Origin: Neisseriaceae bacterium
Lineage (GTDB): Bacteria > Pseudomonadota > Gammaproteobacteria > Burkholderiales > Chromobacteriaceae
NCBI GenBank assembly: GCA_027489245.1
Contig: JAIYAC010000012.1
Span: 1 to 64,000, forward strand
Direction: 5' to 3'
DNA: 64,000 bases
Under the pieces are notes generated by a model. That model was not told the DNA's origin and did no database searches. It was given only the letters and a program-made list of their open reading frames with translations. This document shows positions 25,491-33,869 of the stretch, piece after piece. The position numbers were made by a program, and so were the translations under genes. Numbering within the stretch: the first letter of the stretch is position 1; each line of letters opens with the position of its first letter.

Positions 25491-26588
25491 TTAGCCCAGC
25501 GCCTTCTTCACCGCAGCCACAATCGCGTCCTGCGTGGCGTCATCCAGGAAGGGGTGCATCGGCAGGCTCATCACGCGGCGGCCGGCGGCTTCGGCCACCG
25601 GGAAGCTACCCTCGCCCTGGCCCAAGTGGGCAAAGGCCGGCTGCAGGTGCAGCGGAATCGGGTAATGCACGGCGGTGGGCACGCCTAGCGCCTGCAGCGC
25701 TTGCTGCACGGCTTCGCGGTTAGCCACCTCGATGGTGTACTGCGCGTACACGTGGCTGTTACCGTCGACGATCACCGGCACGCGTGCCACGTCTTGCAGC
25801 AGCGCGCTGTAGCGGGCACCGATGCGGGCGCGAGCGGCGACCTCGTCCGGGAAGCTGGGCAGCTTGGCCAGCAGCACGGCGGCCTGGATGGTGTCGAGGC
25901 GACCATTGAGGCCGATCACCGGGTGGTGGTAGCGGCGGTCCTGGCCGTGAATGCGGATTTCGCGCATTTTCTTGGCCAGCTCGTCGTCGTTGGTGAACAC
26001 CGCACCGCCGTCGCCGTAGCAGCCCAAAGGCTTGCTGGGGAAGAAGCTGGTGGTGCCGATGGTGCACAGGTTGCCGGAGCGCTGGCCATGCTGGCTGGCG
26101 CCAAAGCTCTGCGCGCCGTCTTCGATCACCGGCAAGCCATGCTTGGCGGCAATGGCGTTGATGGCGGTGAAGTCGGCGCACTGGCCGTACAGGCTTACCG
26201 GCATGATGGCGCGGGTTTTCGGGGTGATCGCCGCTTCCAGCAGCGCCGGGTCCAGGTTGTAGGTGACCGGGTCGATATCGACAAACACCGGCGTGGCGCC
26301 CAAGAGCGCGATCATTTCGCCGGTAGCAATGAAAGTGAACGGGGTGGTAATCACCTCGTCGCCGGCTTTCACGCCCAGCGCCATCAGGGCAATCAGCAGC
26401 GCCTTGGTGCCGTCGCACACGCCGATAGCATGCTTGGCGCCGGTGTAGGCGGCCAGCTGGGCCTCTACTTCTTTGACCTCGGGCCCCATGATGTACTGGC
26501 CGTGGTCCAGCACCGCGTGGATGCGGGCGTCGATGTCGGCTTTCAGGTGCTGGTACTGCGCTTTCAGGTCGATGAACTGGATGGACAT
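25491..26588 (-). CDS. wbpE: UDP-2-acetamido-2-deoxy-3-oxo-glucuronate aminotransferase, WbpE-like
   Basis: A 365-residue DegT-family aminotransferase closely resembling WbpE of Pseudomonas aeruginosa across its length: FIDLKAQYQHLKADIDARI, HGQYIMGPEV, VITTPFTFIATGEMIALLG, PVSLYGQCADF, TSFFPSKPLGCYGDGGA (PLP lysine in PSKPLG) and VPTAVHYPIPLH. The reaction is amination of the C3-keto intermediate to UDP-GlcNAc(3NH2)A. The wbpD and wbpB homologues lie immediately upstream on the same strand, which makes the pathway assignment strong. Confidence 0.92.
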   Translation of the reverse strand: MSIQFIDLKAQYQHLKADIDARIHAVLDHGQYIMGPEVKEVEAQLAAYTGAKHAIGVCDGTKALLIALMALGVKAGDEVITTPFTFIATGEMIALLGATPVFVDIDPVTYNLDPALLEAAITPKTRAIMPVSLYGQCADFTAINAIAAKHGLPVIEDGAQSFGASQHGQRSGNLCTIGTTSFFPSKPLGCYGDGGAVFTNDDELAKKMREIRIHGQDRRYHHPVIGLNGRLDTIQAAVLLAKLPSFPDEVAARARIGARYSALLQDVARVPVIVDGNSHVYAQYTIEVANREAVQQALQALGVPTAVHYPIPLHLQPAFAHLGQGEGSFPVAEAAGRRVMSLPMHPFLDDATQDAIVAAVKKALG

Positions 26589-26607
26589 GCTGACTAGACC
26601 TTTGGAT

Positions 26608-26716
26608 ATTTTTTAGCCACGAAAACACACGAAAACACGGACTATAAAAGCAGGCAATCAACAGGCTTCATGGCTGTGCCTTGTGCGTGCCTTCGGTGTG
26701 TGTCCGTGGCAAATAC
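26608..26716. repeat. CCACGAAA-type inverted-repeat cassette between wbpD and wbpE homologues
   Basis: Left arm 26608-26641 (TTTTTTAGCCACGAAAACAC and on), right arm about 26690-26716 (TCGGTGTGTGTCCGTGGC). The interior is about 48 bases with no gene. Confidence 0.7.
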
Positions 26717-26721
26717 AGTAT

Positions 26722-27288
26722 TTAAACCGGCGTGCAGTGGTTGCCGCCGATGTCGTAACGTTGGCCGCAGGCGGCACAGGCGTGCTGGTCGATGCTGTCC
26801 GGCAGGCGCTCGCCGCACTGGCACATCCAGCCGATACGCTTGGCCGGGGTGCCCACCATCAGCGCGTAGGGCTTCACGTCTTTGGTCACCACGGCACCGG
26901 CGCCGATGAAGGCGTATTCGCCAATGGTGTGGCCGCATACCACGGTGGCGTTGGCGCCGATGGTGGCACCGCGCTTCACGACGGTGCGGCGGTATTCGTT
27001 TTTGCGGCTAACGTGGCTGCGCGGGTTGTTCACGTTGGTAAACACCATGGACGGGCCGCAGAACACGTCGTCTTCCAGCGTGACCGCATCGTAGATGGAG
27101 ACGTTGTTTTGCACTTTCACGTTGTCGCCGATGATGACATCGTTGCCGACAAACACGTTCTGGCCAAAAGAGCAGCGGGCGCCGATACGCGCCTGGCTGC
27201 AGATGTGTACCCAGTGCCACACACGGGTGTCGGCGCCGATTTGCGCGCCGTCATCGACGATGGCGGTGGGGTGAACGGTGTAGCTCAT
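26722..27288 (-). CDS. wbpD: UDP-2-acetamido-3-amino-glucuronate N-acetyltransferase, WbpD-like
   Basis: A 188-residue left-handed beta-helix acetyltransferase (P. aeruginosa WbpD 191 aa) that would acetylate the 3-amino group to give UDP-GlcNAc(3NAc)A. Repeats such as [37 protein letters not shown] and VYDAV-like segments lead to [14 protein letters not shown], which is family-typical. The C-terminus holds four cysteines (CQCG ... CAACG), a small zinc-ribbon-like tail. The start at 27288 matches the family; upstream in-frame codons run into the CCACGAAA repeat. Confidence 0.9.
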   Translation of the reverse strand: MSYTVHPTAIVDDGAQIGADTRVWHWVHICSQARIGARCSFGQNVFVGNDVIIGDNVKVQNNVSIYDAVTLEDDVFCGPSMVFTNVNNPRSHVSRKNEYRRTVVKRGATIGANATVVCGHTIGEYAFIGAGAVVTKDVKPYALMVGTPAKRIGWMCQCGERLPDSIDQHACAACGQRYDIGGNHCTPV

Positions 27289-27298
27289 TGTTTTGCCT

Positions 27299-27340
27299 TT
27301 TTTTCTTTGGCCACGAAAACCACAAAAAACACGAAAATGA
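27299..27340 (+). repeat. Left arm of the inverted repeat around the pseudogene
   Basis: GGCCACGAAAACC and CACAAAAAACACGAAAATG text, matched in inverse orientation at 27779-27813 on the other side of the decayed GxxExxxY gene. Confidence 0.7.
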
Positions 27341-27389
27341 CTGCAAAGCCATTGCGGGCACGCATGCCAGCGCGGACCACAGAAGCTGC

Positions 27390-27778
27390 TCAAACCAGAT
27401 CAGTGCAGCCGGGGACTGACAGCACCAGGCGCACACTATCCGCCTTGGGATAGCTAAAGTTCACCAGTAGCCCAACACGTATGCCCGTTGCTTTCAGCTA
27501 GCTCAATACCTGGGCTTTATGCGCCCGGGGCAGTTTTTCCTGCGCCTTGAGCGCTAGCAACACGTGGTCTTCCACGATCATGTCGGCCACCTGGTCGCCA
27601 ACGTCTTCGCCTTTGTACCGTACCTGTACCGAGCTGTGCACAACCATATTCAGCCCCTGACGCTGTCACGCCAGTAACAAGGCCTACTCGTACTCTTTTG
27701 CCAGAAAGCCATGACTAACTCACGGCAGACCTCGAACACACAGCCCTGGATACGATAGCAAAGCTCTTTTCCCAGCAT
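27390..27778 (-). pseudogene. Decayed GxxExxxY family gene
   Basis: Translation of the minus strand gives, from ATG 27778, MLGKELCYRIQGCVFEVCRE, then a frameshift; that frame stops at 27650-27652. In a second frame, VQVRYKGEDVGDQVADMIVE and HVLLALKAQEKLPRAHKAQV follow. Then comes an in-frame TAG (27498-27500), and after it LKATGIRVGLLVNFSYPKAD to a stop at 27390-27392. These blocks match, in order, the GxxExxxY family (PD-(D/E)xK-like small proteins): IIGCAFEVHREL, a central VxYKG..VGxYxADLxVE segment, LKAVE and LKATGIxVGLLxNF. At least one frameshift and one nonsense codon make it a pseudogene. CCACGAAA inverted repeats flank it. Confidence 0.82.
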
Positions 27779-27813
27779 GTTCGTGGCCTTTCGTGGTTTT
27801 CGTGGCTAATACA
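27779..27813 (-). repeat. Right arm of the inverted repeat around the pseudogene
   Basis: GTTCGTGGCCTTTCGTGG then TTTTCGTGGC, the inverted partner of 27299-27340. It abuts the pseudogene start and lies 4 bases from the wbpB stop codon. Confidence 0.7.
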
Positions 27814-27816
27814 AAC

Positions 27817-28875
27817 TCAATACTCCAGCGGCAGGTTCACGCGCTGGCCGGCGCGGGCGGAGCGGTAGATGCCTACCAGCAGCTCCAGCGACTTCAGGCC
27901 TTCGCGGCCGTCGGTTTCCGGCTCGGCTTCGCCGCGCATCACGCGGATCACGTTGTCGTAGTACAGCGGGTGGCCAAAGCCGTACACGCTGGTGGTGCTG
28001 TAGCTGGCGTTCTTGATCTCGTCGTCCATGGCGTGCGGTTCAGCGAAGTCCCAGTGCTGCACTTCGTTTACGGCCAGGCCGCCAACGCGCACGCTGCCCT
28101 TCTCGCCCAGGATGGTGATGCTGCCTTCCAGGTTTTTGGGGTAAGTCAGCATGGTCACGTTCATGCTGCCCATGGCGCCGTTACGCCATTTCAGGCTGAC
28201 CACGCCGCTGTCTTCCACCTCGATATCACGCGCCAGCGTGCCGGTGTAGGCCTGCAGGCTTTCCACCGGGCCGACGATCCATTCCAGCAGGTCTACGTAG
28301 TGGCTGGCCTGGTTCATGAAGGCACCGCCGTCGTATTCCCAGGTGCCGCGCCAGTTGGCCTGGTCGTAGTAGGACTGCGGGCGGGTCCAGAACACGTTGA
28401 CGTTCACCATGTACAGGCGGCCAAAGCGCTTTTCCTGCACGGCGCGCTTGAGCAGCTGCAGCGTGGCGTTGCGGCGGTTTTGCTTGACCACGAACAGGCG
28501 CTTGCCGGCCTGGTCGGCGGCTTTCACCATGGCGATGCCGTCTTGCCAGCGGGTGGCCATCGGTTTTTCGGTCATCACGTGGAAACCGGCGGCAAAGCTG
28601 TCGATGGCTTGCTGCGGGTGCAGGCCGGACGGGGTGGTCAGAATCACCACATCGGCCTGGCTGCTGGCCAGCAGGCTGGCCAGGGTGGCGTGGCCTACCG
28701 CGCCGGTACGGGCCACGGCAGCGGCCAGCGCGGCCGGGTCGGTATCGCACACGTCCACCAGTTCGCAACGGTCGGCGTGTTGTTCGATGGCGCCAAAATG
28801 GTTGGCCGCAATACGGCCGCAGCCCACCAGGGCAAAGCGCAGCTTGCGGTGGGTAATCGTCTCGTAACTGATCAT
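27817..28875 (-). CDS. wbpB: UDP-N-acetylglucosaminuronate 3-dehydrogenase, WbpB-like
   Basis: A 352-residue Gfo/Idh/MocA-family oxidoreductase. An N-terminal Rossmann fold (FALVGCGRIAANHFGAIEQH) is followed by VVILTTPSGLHPQQAI, the EKPMA motif and the C-terminal alpha/beta domain with GTWEYDGGAFMNQASHYVDL. It would oxidise C3 of UDP-GlcNAcA before the WbpE transamination. The start at 28875 has GAGG about 11 bases upstream and matches family N-termini. It is the first gene of the glycan cluster seen in transcription order; WbpA and WbpI homologues are not in this window. Confidence 0.9.
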   Translation of the reverse strand: MISYETITHRKLRFALVGCGRIAANHFGAIEQHADRCELVDVCDTDPAALAAAVARTGAVGHATLASLLASSQADVVILTTPSGLHPQQAIDSFAAGFHVMTEKPMATRWQDGIAMVKAADQAGKRLFVVKQNRRNATLQLLKRAVQEKRFGRLYMVNVNVFWTRPQSYYDQANWRGTWEYDGGAFMNQASHYVDLLEWIVGPVESLQAYTGTLARDIEVEDSGVVSLKWRNGAMGSMNVTMLTYPKNLEGSITILGEKGSVRVGGLAVNEVQHWDFAEPHAMDDEIKNASYSTTSVYGFGHPLYYDNVIRVMRGEAEPETDGREGLKSLELLVGIYRSARAGQRVNLPLEY

Positions 28876-28893
28876 GGCAGTTGTCACCTCTTT

Positions 28894-29005
28894 ACTTTTC
28901 AGCCACGGAAACACACGGAACAACACGGACCCTGCCCTTGCCTGGCAAGCCGCCCGGTCTGGGCGGGGAAGACTTCCGTGTTTTCCGTGTGCGTCCGAGG
29001 CCAAA
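28894..29005. repeat. CCACGGAAA-type inverted-repeat cassette upstream of wbpB
   Basis: Left arm 28894-28930 (CAGCCACGGAAACACACGG and on), right arm about 28975-29005 (TTCCGTGTTTTCCGTGTGCG). The interior is about 44 bases with no gene. Confidence 0.7.
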
Positions 29006-29010
29006 TAAAA

Positions 29011-29811
29011 TCAAATCAACAGCCGGTTATTGCTGTGCAGGTTGTTTTCTTTCAGGCGGCGGACAAACTCGCCGAACTCCAGGCCGAAACGGCCTTCCAG
29101 CTCGTCGGCGCGCTTTTCCAGCGCGTCCCAGCTGGTGCTGCCCGGCGTGGACTTGAACGCCATCACCGCCACGTTGCCGTGGGTAAGCGCCGGCAGCTCG
29201 ACGACGCGGCCTTCGAACACGCCCAGCAGGCGCTCGACAAACTGGTGATAGCGCTTGTCGCCACTCCACCAGTTGGTGACGAACACACCGTCTTCGGTGA
29301 GGGCGCGGTGGCAGTCTTCGAAAAACTCTTCGGTCGTGAGCTCGTCCACGATCTGCAGGCCGTCAAAGCCGTCCACCATGATGACGTCGGTGGATTCGCG
29401 GAATACCTTCACGTACTCGGCGCCATCCGCCTGCACGATCTGGAAGAAGTCGCCTTCTTCCGGCAGCTGGAAAAACGCCCGCGCCACCGCGATGACTTGC
29501 GGGTTGATGTCTACCGCCACGCTGACCGCGTTGGGCAGGTATTCGTCTATCCAGCGGGCAAACGAGCCGCCGCCCAGGCCGATTTGCAGGATGTGCGACG
29601 GGTCGTCGCGCCACAGCAAAAAGCCCATCATGGCGCGGCTGTAGCTCAGTACCAGGTCGGCCGGGTCGTCCAGGTCCATCGAGCTCTGGATGGTTTCCGA
29701 GCCCAGGTGCAGCGAGCGGATATTGTCCGCCTCGGAGATTTCCACTTCCGGCATGGCGTCCACGCTATTGCGCACGCGGCGGCGGAAAGGGTGCAGTGCT
29801 TTACCCGCCAC
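29011..29811 (-). CDS. Spermidine-synthase-like (SpeE family) protein
   Basis: A 266-residue class I methyltransferase-fold protein of the spermine/spermidine synthase superfamily. [20 protein letters not shown] is the nucleotide-binding loop, [13 protein letters not shown] follows, and [16 protein letters not shown] holds the expected acidic centre. The gene lacks an obvious N-terminal polyamine-type beta domain of full length, so aminopropyltransferase activity is not certain. Start: a GTG at 29811 has GGAG 6 bases upstream and overlaps ttcA by 11 bases; a later ATG would remove the conserved [10 protein letters not shown] segment. Confidence 0.75.
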   Translation of the reverse strand: MAGKALHPFRRRVRNSVDAMPEVEISEADNIRSLHLGSETIQSSMDLDDPADLVLSYSRAMMGFLLWRDDPSHILQIGLGGGSFARWIDEYLPNAVSVAVDINPQVIAVARAFFQLPEEGDFFQIVQADGAEYVKVFRESTDVIMVDGFDGLQIVDELTTEEFFEDCHRALTEDGVFVTNWWSGDKRYHQFVERLLGVFEGRVVELPALTHGNVAVMAFKSTPGSTSWDALEKRADELEGRFGLEFGEFVRRLKENNLHSNNRLLI

Positions 29812-30799
29812 AGCTGTCTCCTGCCTGGCTATCGGCCTTGGGGCGCGAGTCCAGAATGCTGATGGTGCGGCGCGGCTTGGCCGCTGCGGCGTCCACATCG
29901 CCATCGCCGTCTTCGGCCAGGGCGATCGGGTCGCGGAATTCTTCCTTGTCGAAGGCGGTATCGCCGCCTTCGAACGGGCTGTCACCGGTTTGCAGGCCGG
30001 CAAAATCGAACAGCTTGGTGTCGGCCAGGTGCGAGGGCACCACGTTTTGCAGGGCGCGGAACATGCTTTCCACGCGGCCCGGGAAGCGCTTGTCCCAGTC
30101 GTTCACCATCTCTTTCACCACCTGGCGCTGCAGGTTGGGCTGCGAGCCGCACAGGTTACACGGGATGATGGGGAAGCCGCGTAACGCGGCGTAGCGTTCC
30201 AGGTCTTTTTCGCGGCAGTAGGCCAGCGGGCGGATCACCATGTGGCGGCCGTCGTCGGACACCAGCTTGGGCGGCATGGACTTGAGCTTGCCGCCGTAGA
30301 ACATGTTCAGGAACAGGGTGTGCAGCATGTCGTCGCGGTGGTGGCCCAGCGCGATCTTGGTGGCACCCAGCTCGTCGGCCACGCGGTACAGTATGCCGCG
30401 ACGCAGGCGCGAGCACAGGCTGCAGGTGGTTTTGCCTTCGGGGATCAGGCGTTTGACGATGCTGTAGGTGTCTTCCTCGATGATGCGGTATTCCACACCG
30501 ATCGATTCCAGATACTGCGGCAGCACGTGCTCGGGGAAGCCTGGCTGTTTCTGGTCCAGGTTCACGGCCACGATGCTGAAGCTGATGGGCGCGGATTTTT
30601 GCAGGCCCAGCAGGATATCGAGCAGGCCGTAGCTATCCTTGCCGCCGGACAGGCAGACCATCACGCGGTCGCCTTCTTCGATCATGTTGAAGTCGTTGAT
30701 GGCGGCGCCCACGTGGTGGCGCAGGCGCTTGGAAAGTTTATTGCCCTCGAACACGGCCTTTTTGGCCTTGTCGTCGGCAGTCTGTTGCGGTTCGGACAT
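29801..30799 (-). CDS. ttcA: tRNA 2-thiocytidine(32) synthetase TtcA
   Basis: A 332-residue PP-loop ATPase that thiolates C32 of certain tRNAs. The PP-loop SGGKDS is at residues 51-56, and the cysteine pairs C126/C129 and C214/C217 correspond to the catalytic/[4Fe-4S]-binding cysteines of the family. [20 protein letters not shown] is also characteristic. The C-terminal 70 residues are a variable, charged extension. The spermidine-synthase-like gene overlaps its end. Confidence 0.94.
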   Translation of the reverse strand: MSEPQQTADDKAKKAVFEGNKLSKRLRHHVGAAINDFNMIEEGDRVMVCLSGGKDSYGLLDILLGLQKSAPISFSIVAVNLDQKQPGFPEHVLPQYLESIGVEYRIIEEDTYSIVKRLIPEGKTTCSLCSRLRRGILYRVADELGATKIALGHHRDDMLHTLFLNMFYGGKLKSMPPKLVSDDGRHMVIRPLAYCREKDLERYAALRGFPIIPCNLCGSQPNLQRQVVKEMVNDWDKRFPGRVESMFRALQNVVPSHLADTKLFDFAGLQTGDSPFEGGDTAFDKEEFRDPIALAEDGDGDVDAAAAKPRRTISILDSRPKADSQAGDSCGG

Positions 30800-30921
30800 G
30801 AGGTACGGCTAAGAAATTGAAAAACCGGCTATTTTAGCCCCCGGTGGCCGGTTTGTACCATCGCCGGGCCGGCTTTTTTTCACCTGCGCCAGTGGCAACC
30901 TGCTGACCGGGTTGGCCGCAG

Positions 30922-31674
30922 CTACAGCACCACGCTGCGGCCGCCGTCTACCGCCAGGATCTGGCCGTTGACGTAGTCGGTATCAAACAGCAAAAACGCC
31001 ACTGCACGGGCAATGTCGTCCGGCACGCCGGTGCGCTGCAGCGGGATAGTGGCTTCGATGGCCTGGCGCTCGGCACTGTCGAACGAGACCTCATCTTCCG
31101 GCCACAGGTTAACCCCCGGCGACACACCGTTGACGCGTACCTGCGGCGCCAGCTCCAGCGCCAGGCTGCGGATCAGCTGCGCGTGGCCGGCCTTGGCCAG
31201 GCTGTACACCAGGTGGCGTTTCATCGGCCGCTCAGCGTGGATATCGACAATGCCGACGATGGCGCCGTGGTTGGCCGCCAGGTACGGTGCAGCGGCCTGC
31301 GCCAGAAATAGCGGGGCTTTGAGGTTGCTGCCCATCAGGTCGAACCAGTCCTGCTCGCTGATGCGGCCAACGTCGGTGGGGTAAAAGCTGGAGGCGTTGT
31401 TGACCAGGCCATCCAGCCGGCCAAAGCATCCCACGGCGTCGGCCACCAGCGCGGGCAGCGCGGCGCTATCCAGCAGGTCGGCCTGCGCCAGCGCCACCGT
31501 GTCCGGGCGCTGCGCGTTCAGCTCGGCCGCCAGCGCCTGCGCCTGCGTGCGCGAGCCACGGTAATGCAGCACCAGCCGCGCACCGCGGCTGTGCAGATGG
31601 CGGGCAATGCCGGCGCCCACGCGGCGCGCGGCACCGGTAATGAGCACCACTTTGTCATTGAGCGAGTTGGTCAT
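30922..31674 (-). CDS. Pteridine reductase (short-chain dehydrogenase)
   Basis: A 250-residue SDR. The cofactor motif TGAARRVGAGIARHLH with the RR insert, and VNNASSFYPTDVG, are characteristic of PTR1-like pteridine reductases, which reduce dihydro- or biopterins with NADPH; YSLAKAGH carries the catalytic Tyr-x3-Lys. The start at 31674 matches the family; the longer open frame upstream runs into the divergent promoter region shared with the methyltransferase at 31849. A GTTGGCCGC word lies just past its stop codon (30911) and two more lie inside it. Confidence 0.85.
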   Translation of the reverse strand: MTNSLNDKVVLITGAARRVGAGIARHLHSRGARLVLHYRGSRTQAQALAAELNAQRPDTVALAQADLLDSAALPALVADAVGCFGRLDGLVNNASSFYPTDVGRISEQDWFDLMGSNLKAPLFLAQAAAPYLAANHGAIVGIVDIHAERPMKRHLVYSLAKAGHAQLIRSLALELAPQVRVNGVSPGVNLWPEDEVSFDSAERQAIEATIPLQRTGVPDDIARAVAFLLFDTDYVNGQILAVDGGRSVVL

Positions 31675-31848
31675 GCATGGCCCCTTTTTGCGTTGTGTAT
31701 GCGGCAAGGCGCTTGGCGTCTGCGCGCCGATTAGCGACAATCCGCCATTCTAGTGGCAGTTGCCGCAAGAAACGAGAACCCGCTGCTGCCGGCACACGGC
31801 AGCCAGCGTGCCTGTGCACGCTGCCACCCGCCAGCCTACATACATACC

Positions 31849-33003
31849 ATGACCCTGCCCCAGCCTTCCGCCGACGCCCTGGCCATCAGCCGCACCCTGG
31901 CCACCACCCTGGCCGCCGATATCGCCGACAACGGCGGCTGGATGCCGTTTTCACGCTTTATGGAGCAGGCGCTGTACGCGCCGGGGCTGGGCTACTACAC
32001 CGCGGGTAGCCGCAAGTTTGGCGAAGGTGGCGATTTTGTCACCGCGCCCGAGCTATCGCCGCTGTTCGCCCGGACACTGGCGCGCCAGCTGGCTGCGCTG
32101 CTGCCGCAAACCGCCGGCCACCTGCTGGAATTCGGTGCCGGCACCGGCCGCCTGGCAGCCGACCTGCTGGCCGAGCTGGAAGCGCTGGGCCAGCTGCCCG
32201 CCAGCTACACCATCGTCGACCTGTCGCCCGACCTGATAGACCGCCAGCGCGCCACGCTAGCCGAGCGCGTGCCGCACCTGGCCAGCCGCGTACAGTGGGT
32301 GGCCACACTGCCCGCCAGCTTCGACGGCATCATGCTGGGCAACGAGGTACTGGACGCCATGCCGTGCGAGCTGGTGAGCCGCAGCGTGGATGGCAGCTTG
32401 CAGCAGCGTGGCGTTACCGTGCTGGACGGCGCCTTTTGCTACGAAGATCGCCCGTTTACCGATGCGGCACTGGCCACGTTGGCCGCCGAGCTGATACCGG
32501 CTACCCCCGGCTACACCAGCGAAATCAGCCTGGCCAACCGCGCCTTTATCCGCACGCTGGGCCACACGCTGCAGCGCGGCGCCGTCATCATGATCGACTA
32601 CGGCCACAGCGCCAGCGAGTACTACCACCCCGAGCGCCATATGGGCACCCTGCTGGGCCACTACCGCCACCACACCATTCAGGACCTGTTCTACCTGCCC
32701 GGCCTGATGGATATTACCTGCCACGTGGATTTCAGCGCGGTAGCACAAAGCGGCATCGACGCCGGGCTGGACCTGATCGGCTACTGCAGCCAGGCGCAGT
32801 TCCTGATCAACTGCGGCATCACCGAGCTGCTATCGCACCTGGATGCGGCCAACGTGAAGCAATACCTGCCGCTGGCCAAGGCCGCGCAGCGCCTGCTGTC
32901 GCCGGTGGAAATGGGCGAAACCTTCAAGGTGATCGGCTTTGGCAAAGGAGTAGACATAGACTGGGCCGGCTTTGCCAGTGGCGACCGCTGCTACACGCTG
33001 TAA
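31849..33003 (+). CDS. SAM-dependent methyltransferase, MidA/NDUFAF7 family (COG1565)
   Basis: A 384-residue bacterial homologue of the mitochondrial arginine methyltransferase NDUFAF7/MidA. Family blocks: ALYAPGLGYYTAGSRKFGEG and GDFVTAPELSPLFARTLARQ near the N-terminus, the SAM-binding LLEFGAGTGRLAADLL, and IMLGNEVLDAMP. The bacterial substrate is unknown. The start at 31849 places these blocks at the normal distance from the N-terminus. It is divergent from the pteridine reductase gene. Confidence 0.88.
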   Translation: MTLPQPSADALAISRTLATTLAADIADNGGWMPFSRFMEQALYAPGLGYYTAGSRKFGEGGDFVTAPELSPLFARTLARQLAALLPQTAGHLLEFGAGTGRLAADLLAELEALGQLPASYTIVDLSPDLIDRQRATLAERVPHLASRVQWVATLPASFDGIMLGNEVLDAMPCELVSRSVDGSLQQRGVTVLDGAFCYEDRPFTDAALATLAAELIPATPGYTSEISLANRAFIRTLGHTLQRGAVIMIDYGHSASEYYHPERHMGTLLGHYRHHTIQDLFYLPGLMDITCHVDFSAVAQSGIDAGLDLIGYCSQAQFLINCGITELLSHLDAANVKQYLPLAKAAQRLLSPVEMGETFKVIGFGKGVDIDWAGFASGDRCYTL

Positions 33004-33032
33004 ACCCGACGGCAGGATTTGCACGAAATCTA

Positions 33033-33062
33033 TTGACAGTGCAAAAACGGCTCGGTTATAGT
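33033..33062 (+). promoter_or_regulatory. Promoter of the tRNA-Met pair
   Basis: TTGACA at 33033-33038 and TATAGT at 33057-33062 with an 18-base spacer (17 if the -10 is read as TTATAG). Transcription would begin about 23 bases before the first tRNA. Confidence 0.8.
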
Positions 33063-33092
33063 TCGCAGCCTTGATGCAGCGCATCGAGATGT

Positions 33093-33169
<77 letters not shown>

Positions 33170-33203
33170 CAGTTTGCGAAGCACTGCTTCGGCAGGGTTT
33201 CAC

Positions 33204-33280
<77 letters not shown>

Positions 33281-33285
33281 ACAAC

Positions 33286-33313
33286 AAAAAACCAGCCTAC
33301 GGGCTGGTTTTTT
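33286..33313 (+). terminator. Intrinsic terminator of the tRNA operon
   Basis: ACCAGCC (33291-33297), 4-base loop, GGCTGGT (33302-33308), flanked by A5 and T6 runs. Confidence 0.92.
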
Positions 33314-33350
33314 GCTTTCCGGCATCTTTGTTTACCTTCACCGCAAGTCC

Positions 33351-33869
33351 ATGCAGCACGGCCATATCGTTTTACGCACCATGCAGGCCGCCGATTTTGG
33401 CGCCATCCTCGCCATTCAGGCACAAAGCTACCCCGCCAACCTGATCGAAAGCCGCGACGCCCTGGCCTCACGCCACGCGCTATCGCCCGACACCTGCTGG
33501 GTGGCGGAGCACGCGGGCCAGGTCAAAGGCTATGTGTTCGCCCACCCGTGGCAGGGCGACACCCCGCCACCGCTGAACCAGCCGCTGGCGGCGCTGCCCA
33601 GCCGCCACGACACCTTGTTCATCCACGACATGGCACTGTGCCGCAGCACGCGTGGCCGTGGCATTGCACCGCGCCTGCTGGCCCGGCTGCAAGACAAGGC
33701 ACGCGAGCGCGGTCTGCGCTTTGCGCGCCTGGTGGCGGTGCAAGGCGCGCAGCATTACTGGGCGCGCCACGGCTACCAACCCTACCCGCTGCCCGCGGCC
33801 AAGCTGGCTTGCTATGGCAGCGACGCCACCGGCATGGTGGCCGTGTTGGCCGCCTCAGGCGCCGCTTAA
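33351..33869 (+). CDS. GNAT-family N-acetyltransferase
   Basis: A 172-residue acetyltransferase. The acetyl-CoA-binding motif A lies in IHDMALCRSTRGRGIAPRLL (R/Q-x-x-G-x-G/A pattern as RGRGIA), and HYWARHGYQPYPL is motif B. Substrate unknown. The ATG at 33351 is preferred because earlier in-frame codons lie in the tRNA terminator. It overlaps the convergent isochorismatase-family gene by 15 bases. Confidence 0.82.
   Translation: MQHGHIVLRTMQAADFGAILAIQAQSYPANLIESRDALASRHALSPDTCWVAEHAGQVKGYVFAHPWQGDTPPPLNQPLAALPSRHDTLFIHDMALCRSTRGRGIAPRLLARLQDKARERGLRFARLVAVQGAQHYWARHGYQPYPLPAAKLACYGSDATGMVAVLAASGAA

Noticed and set aside
27793-29862. A 689-codon open frame on the + strand
   Set aside because: Antisense to wbpB and the spermidine-synthase-like gene; no recognisable domain.
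30860-30885. GC-rich text followed by T7 on the + strand between ttcA and the pteridine reductase gene
   Set aside because: Both neighbouring genes run on the minus strand, so a + oriented terminator has no gene to serve, and the stem is irregular.
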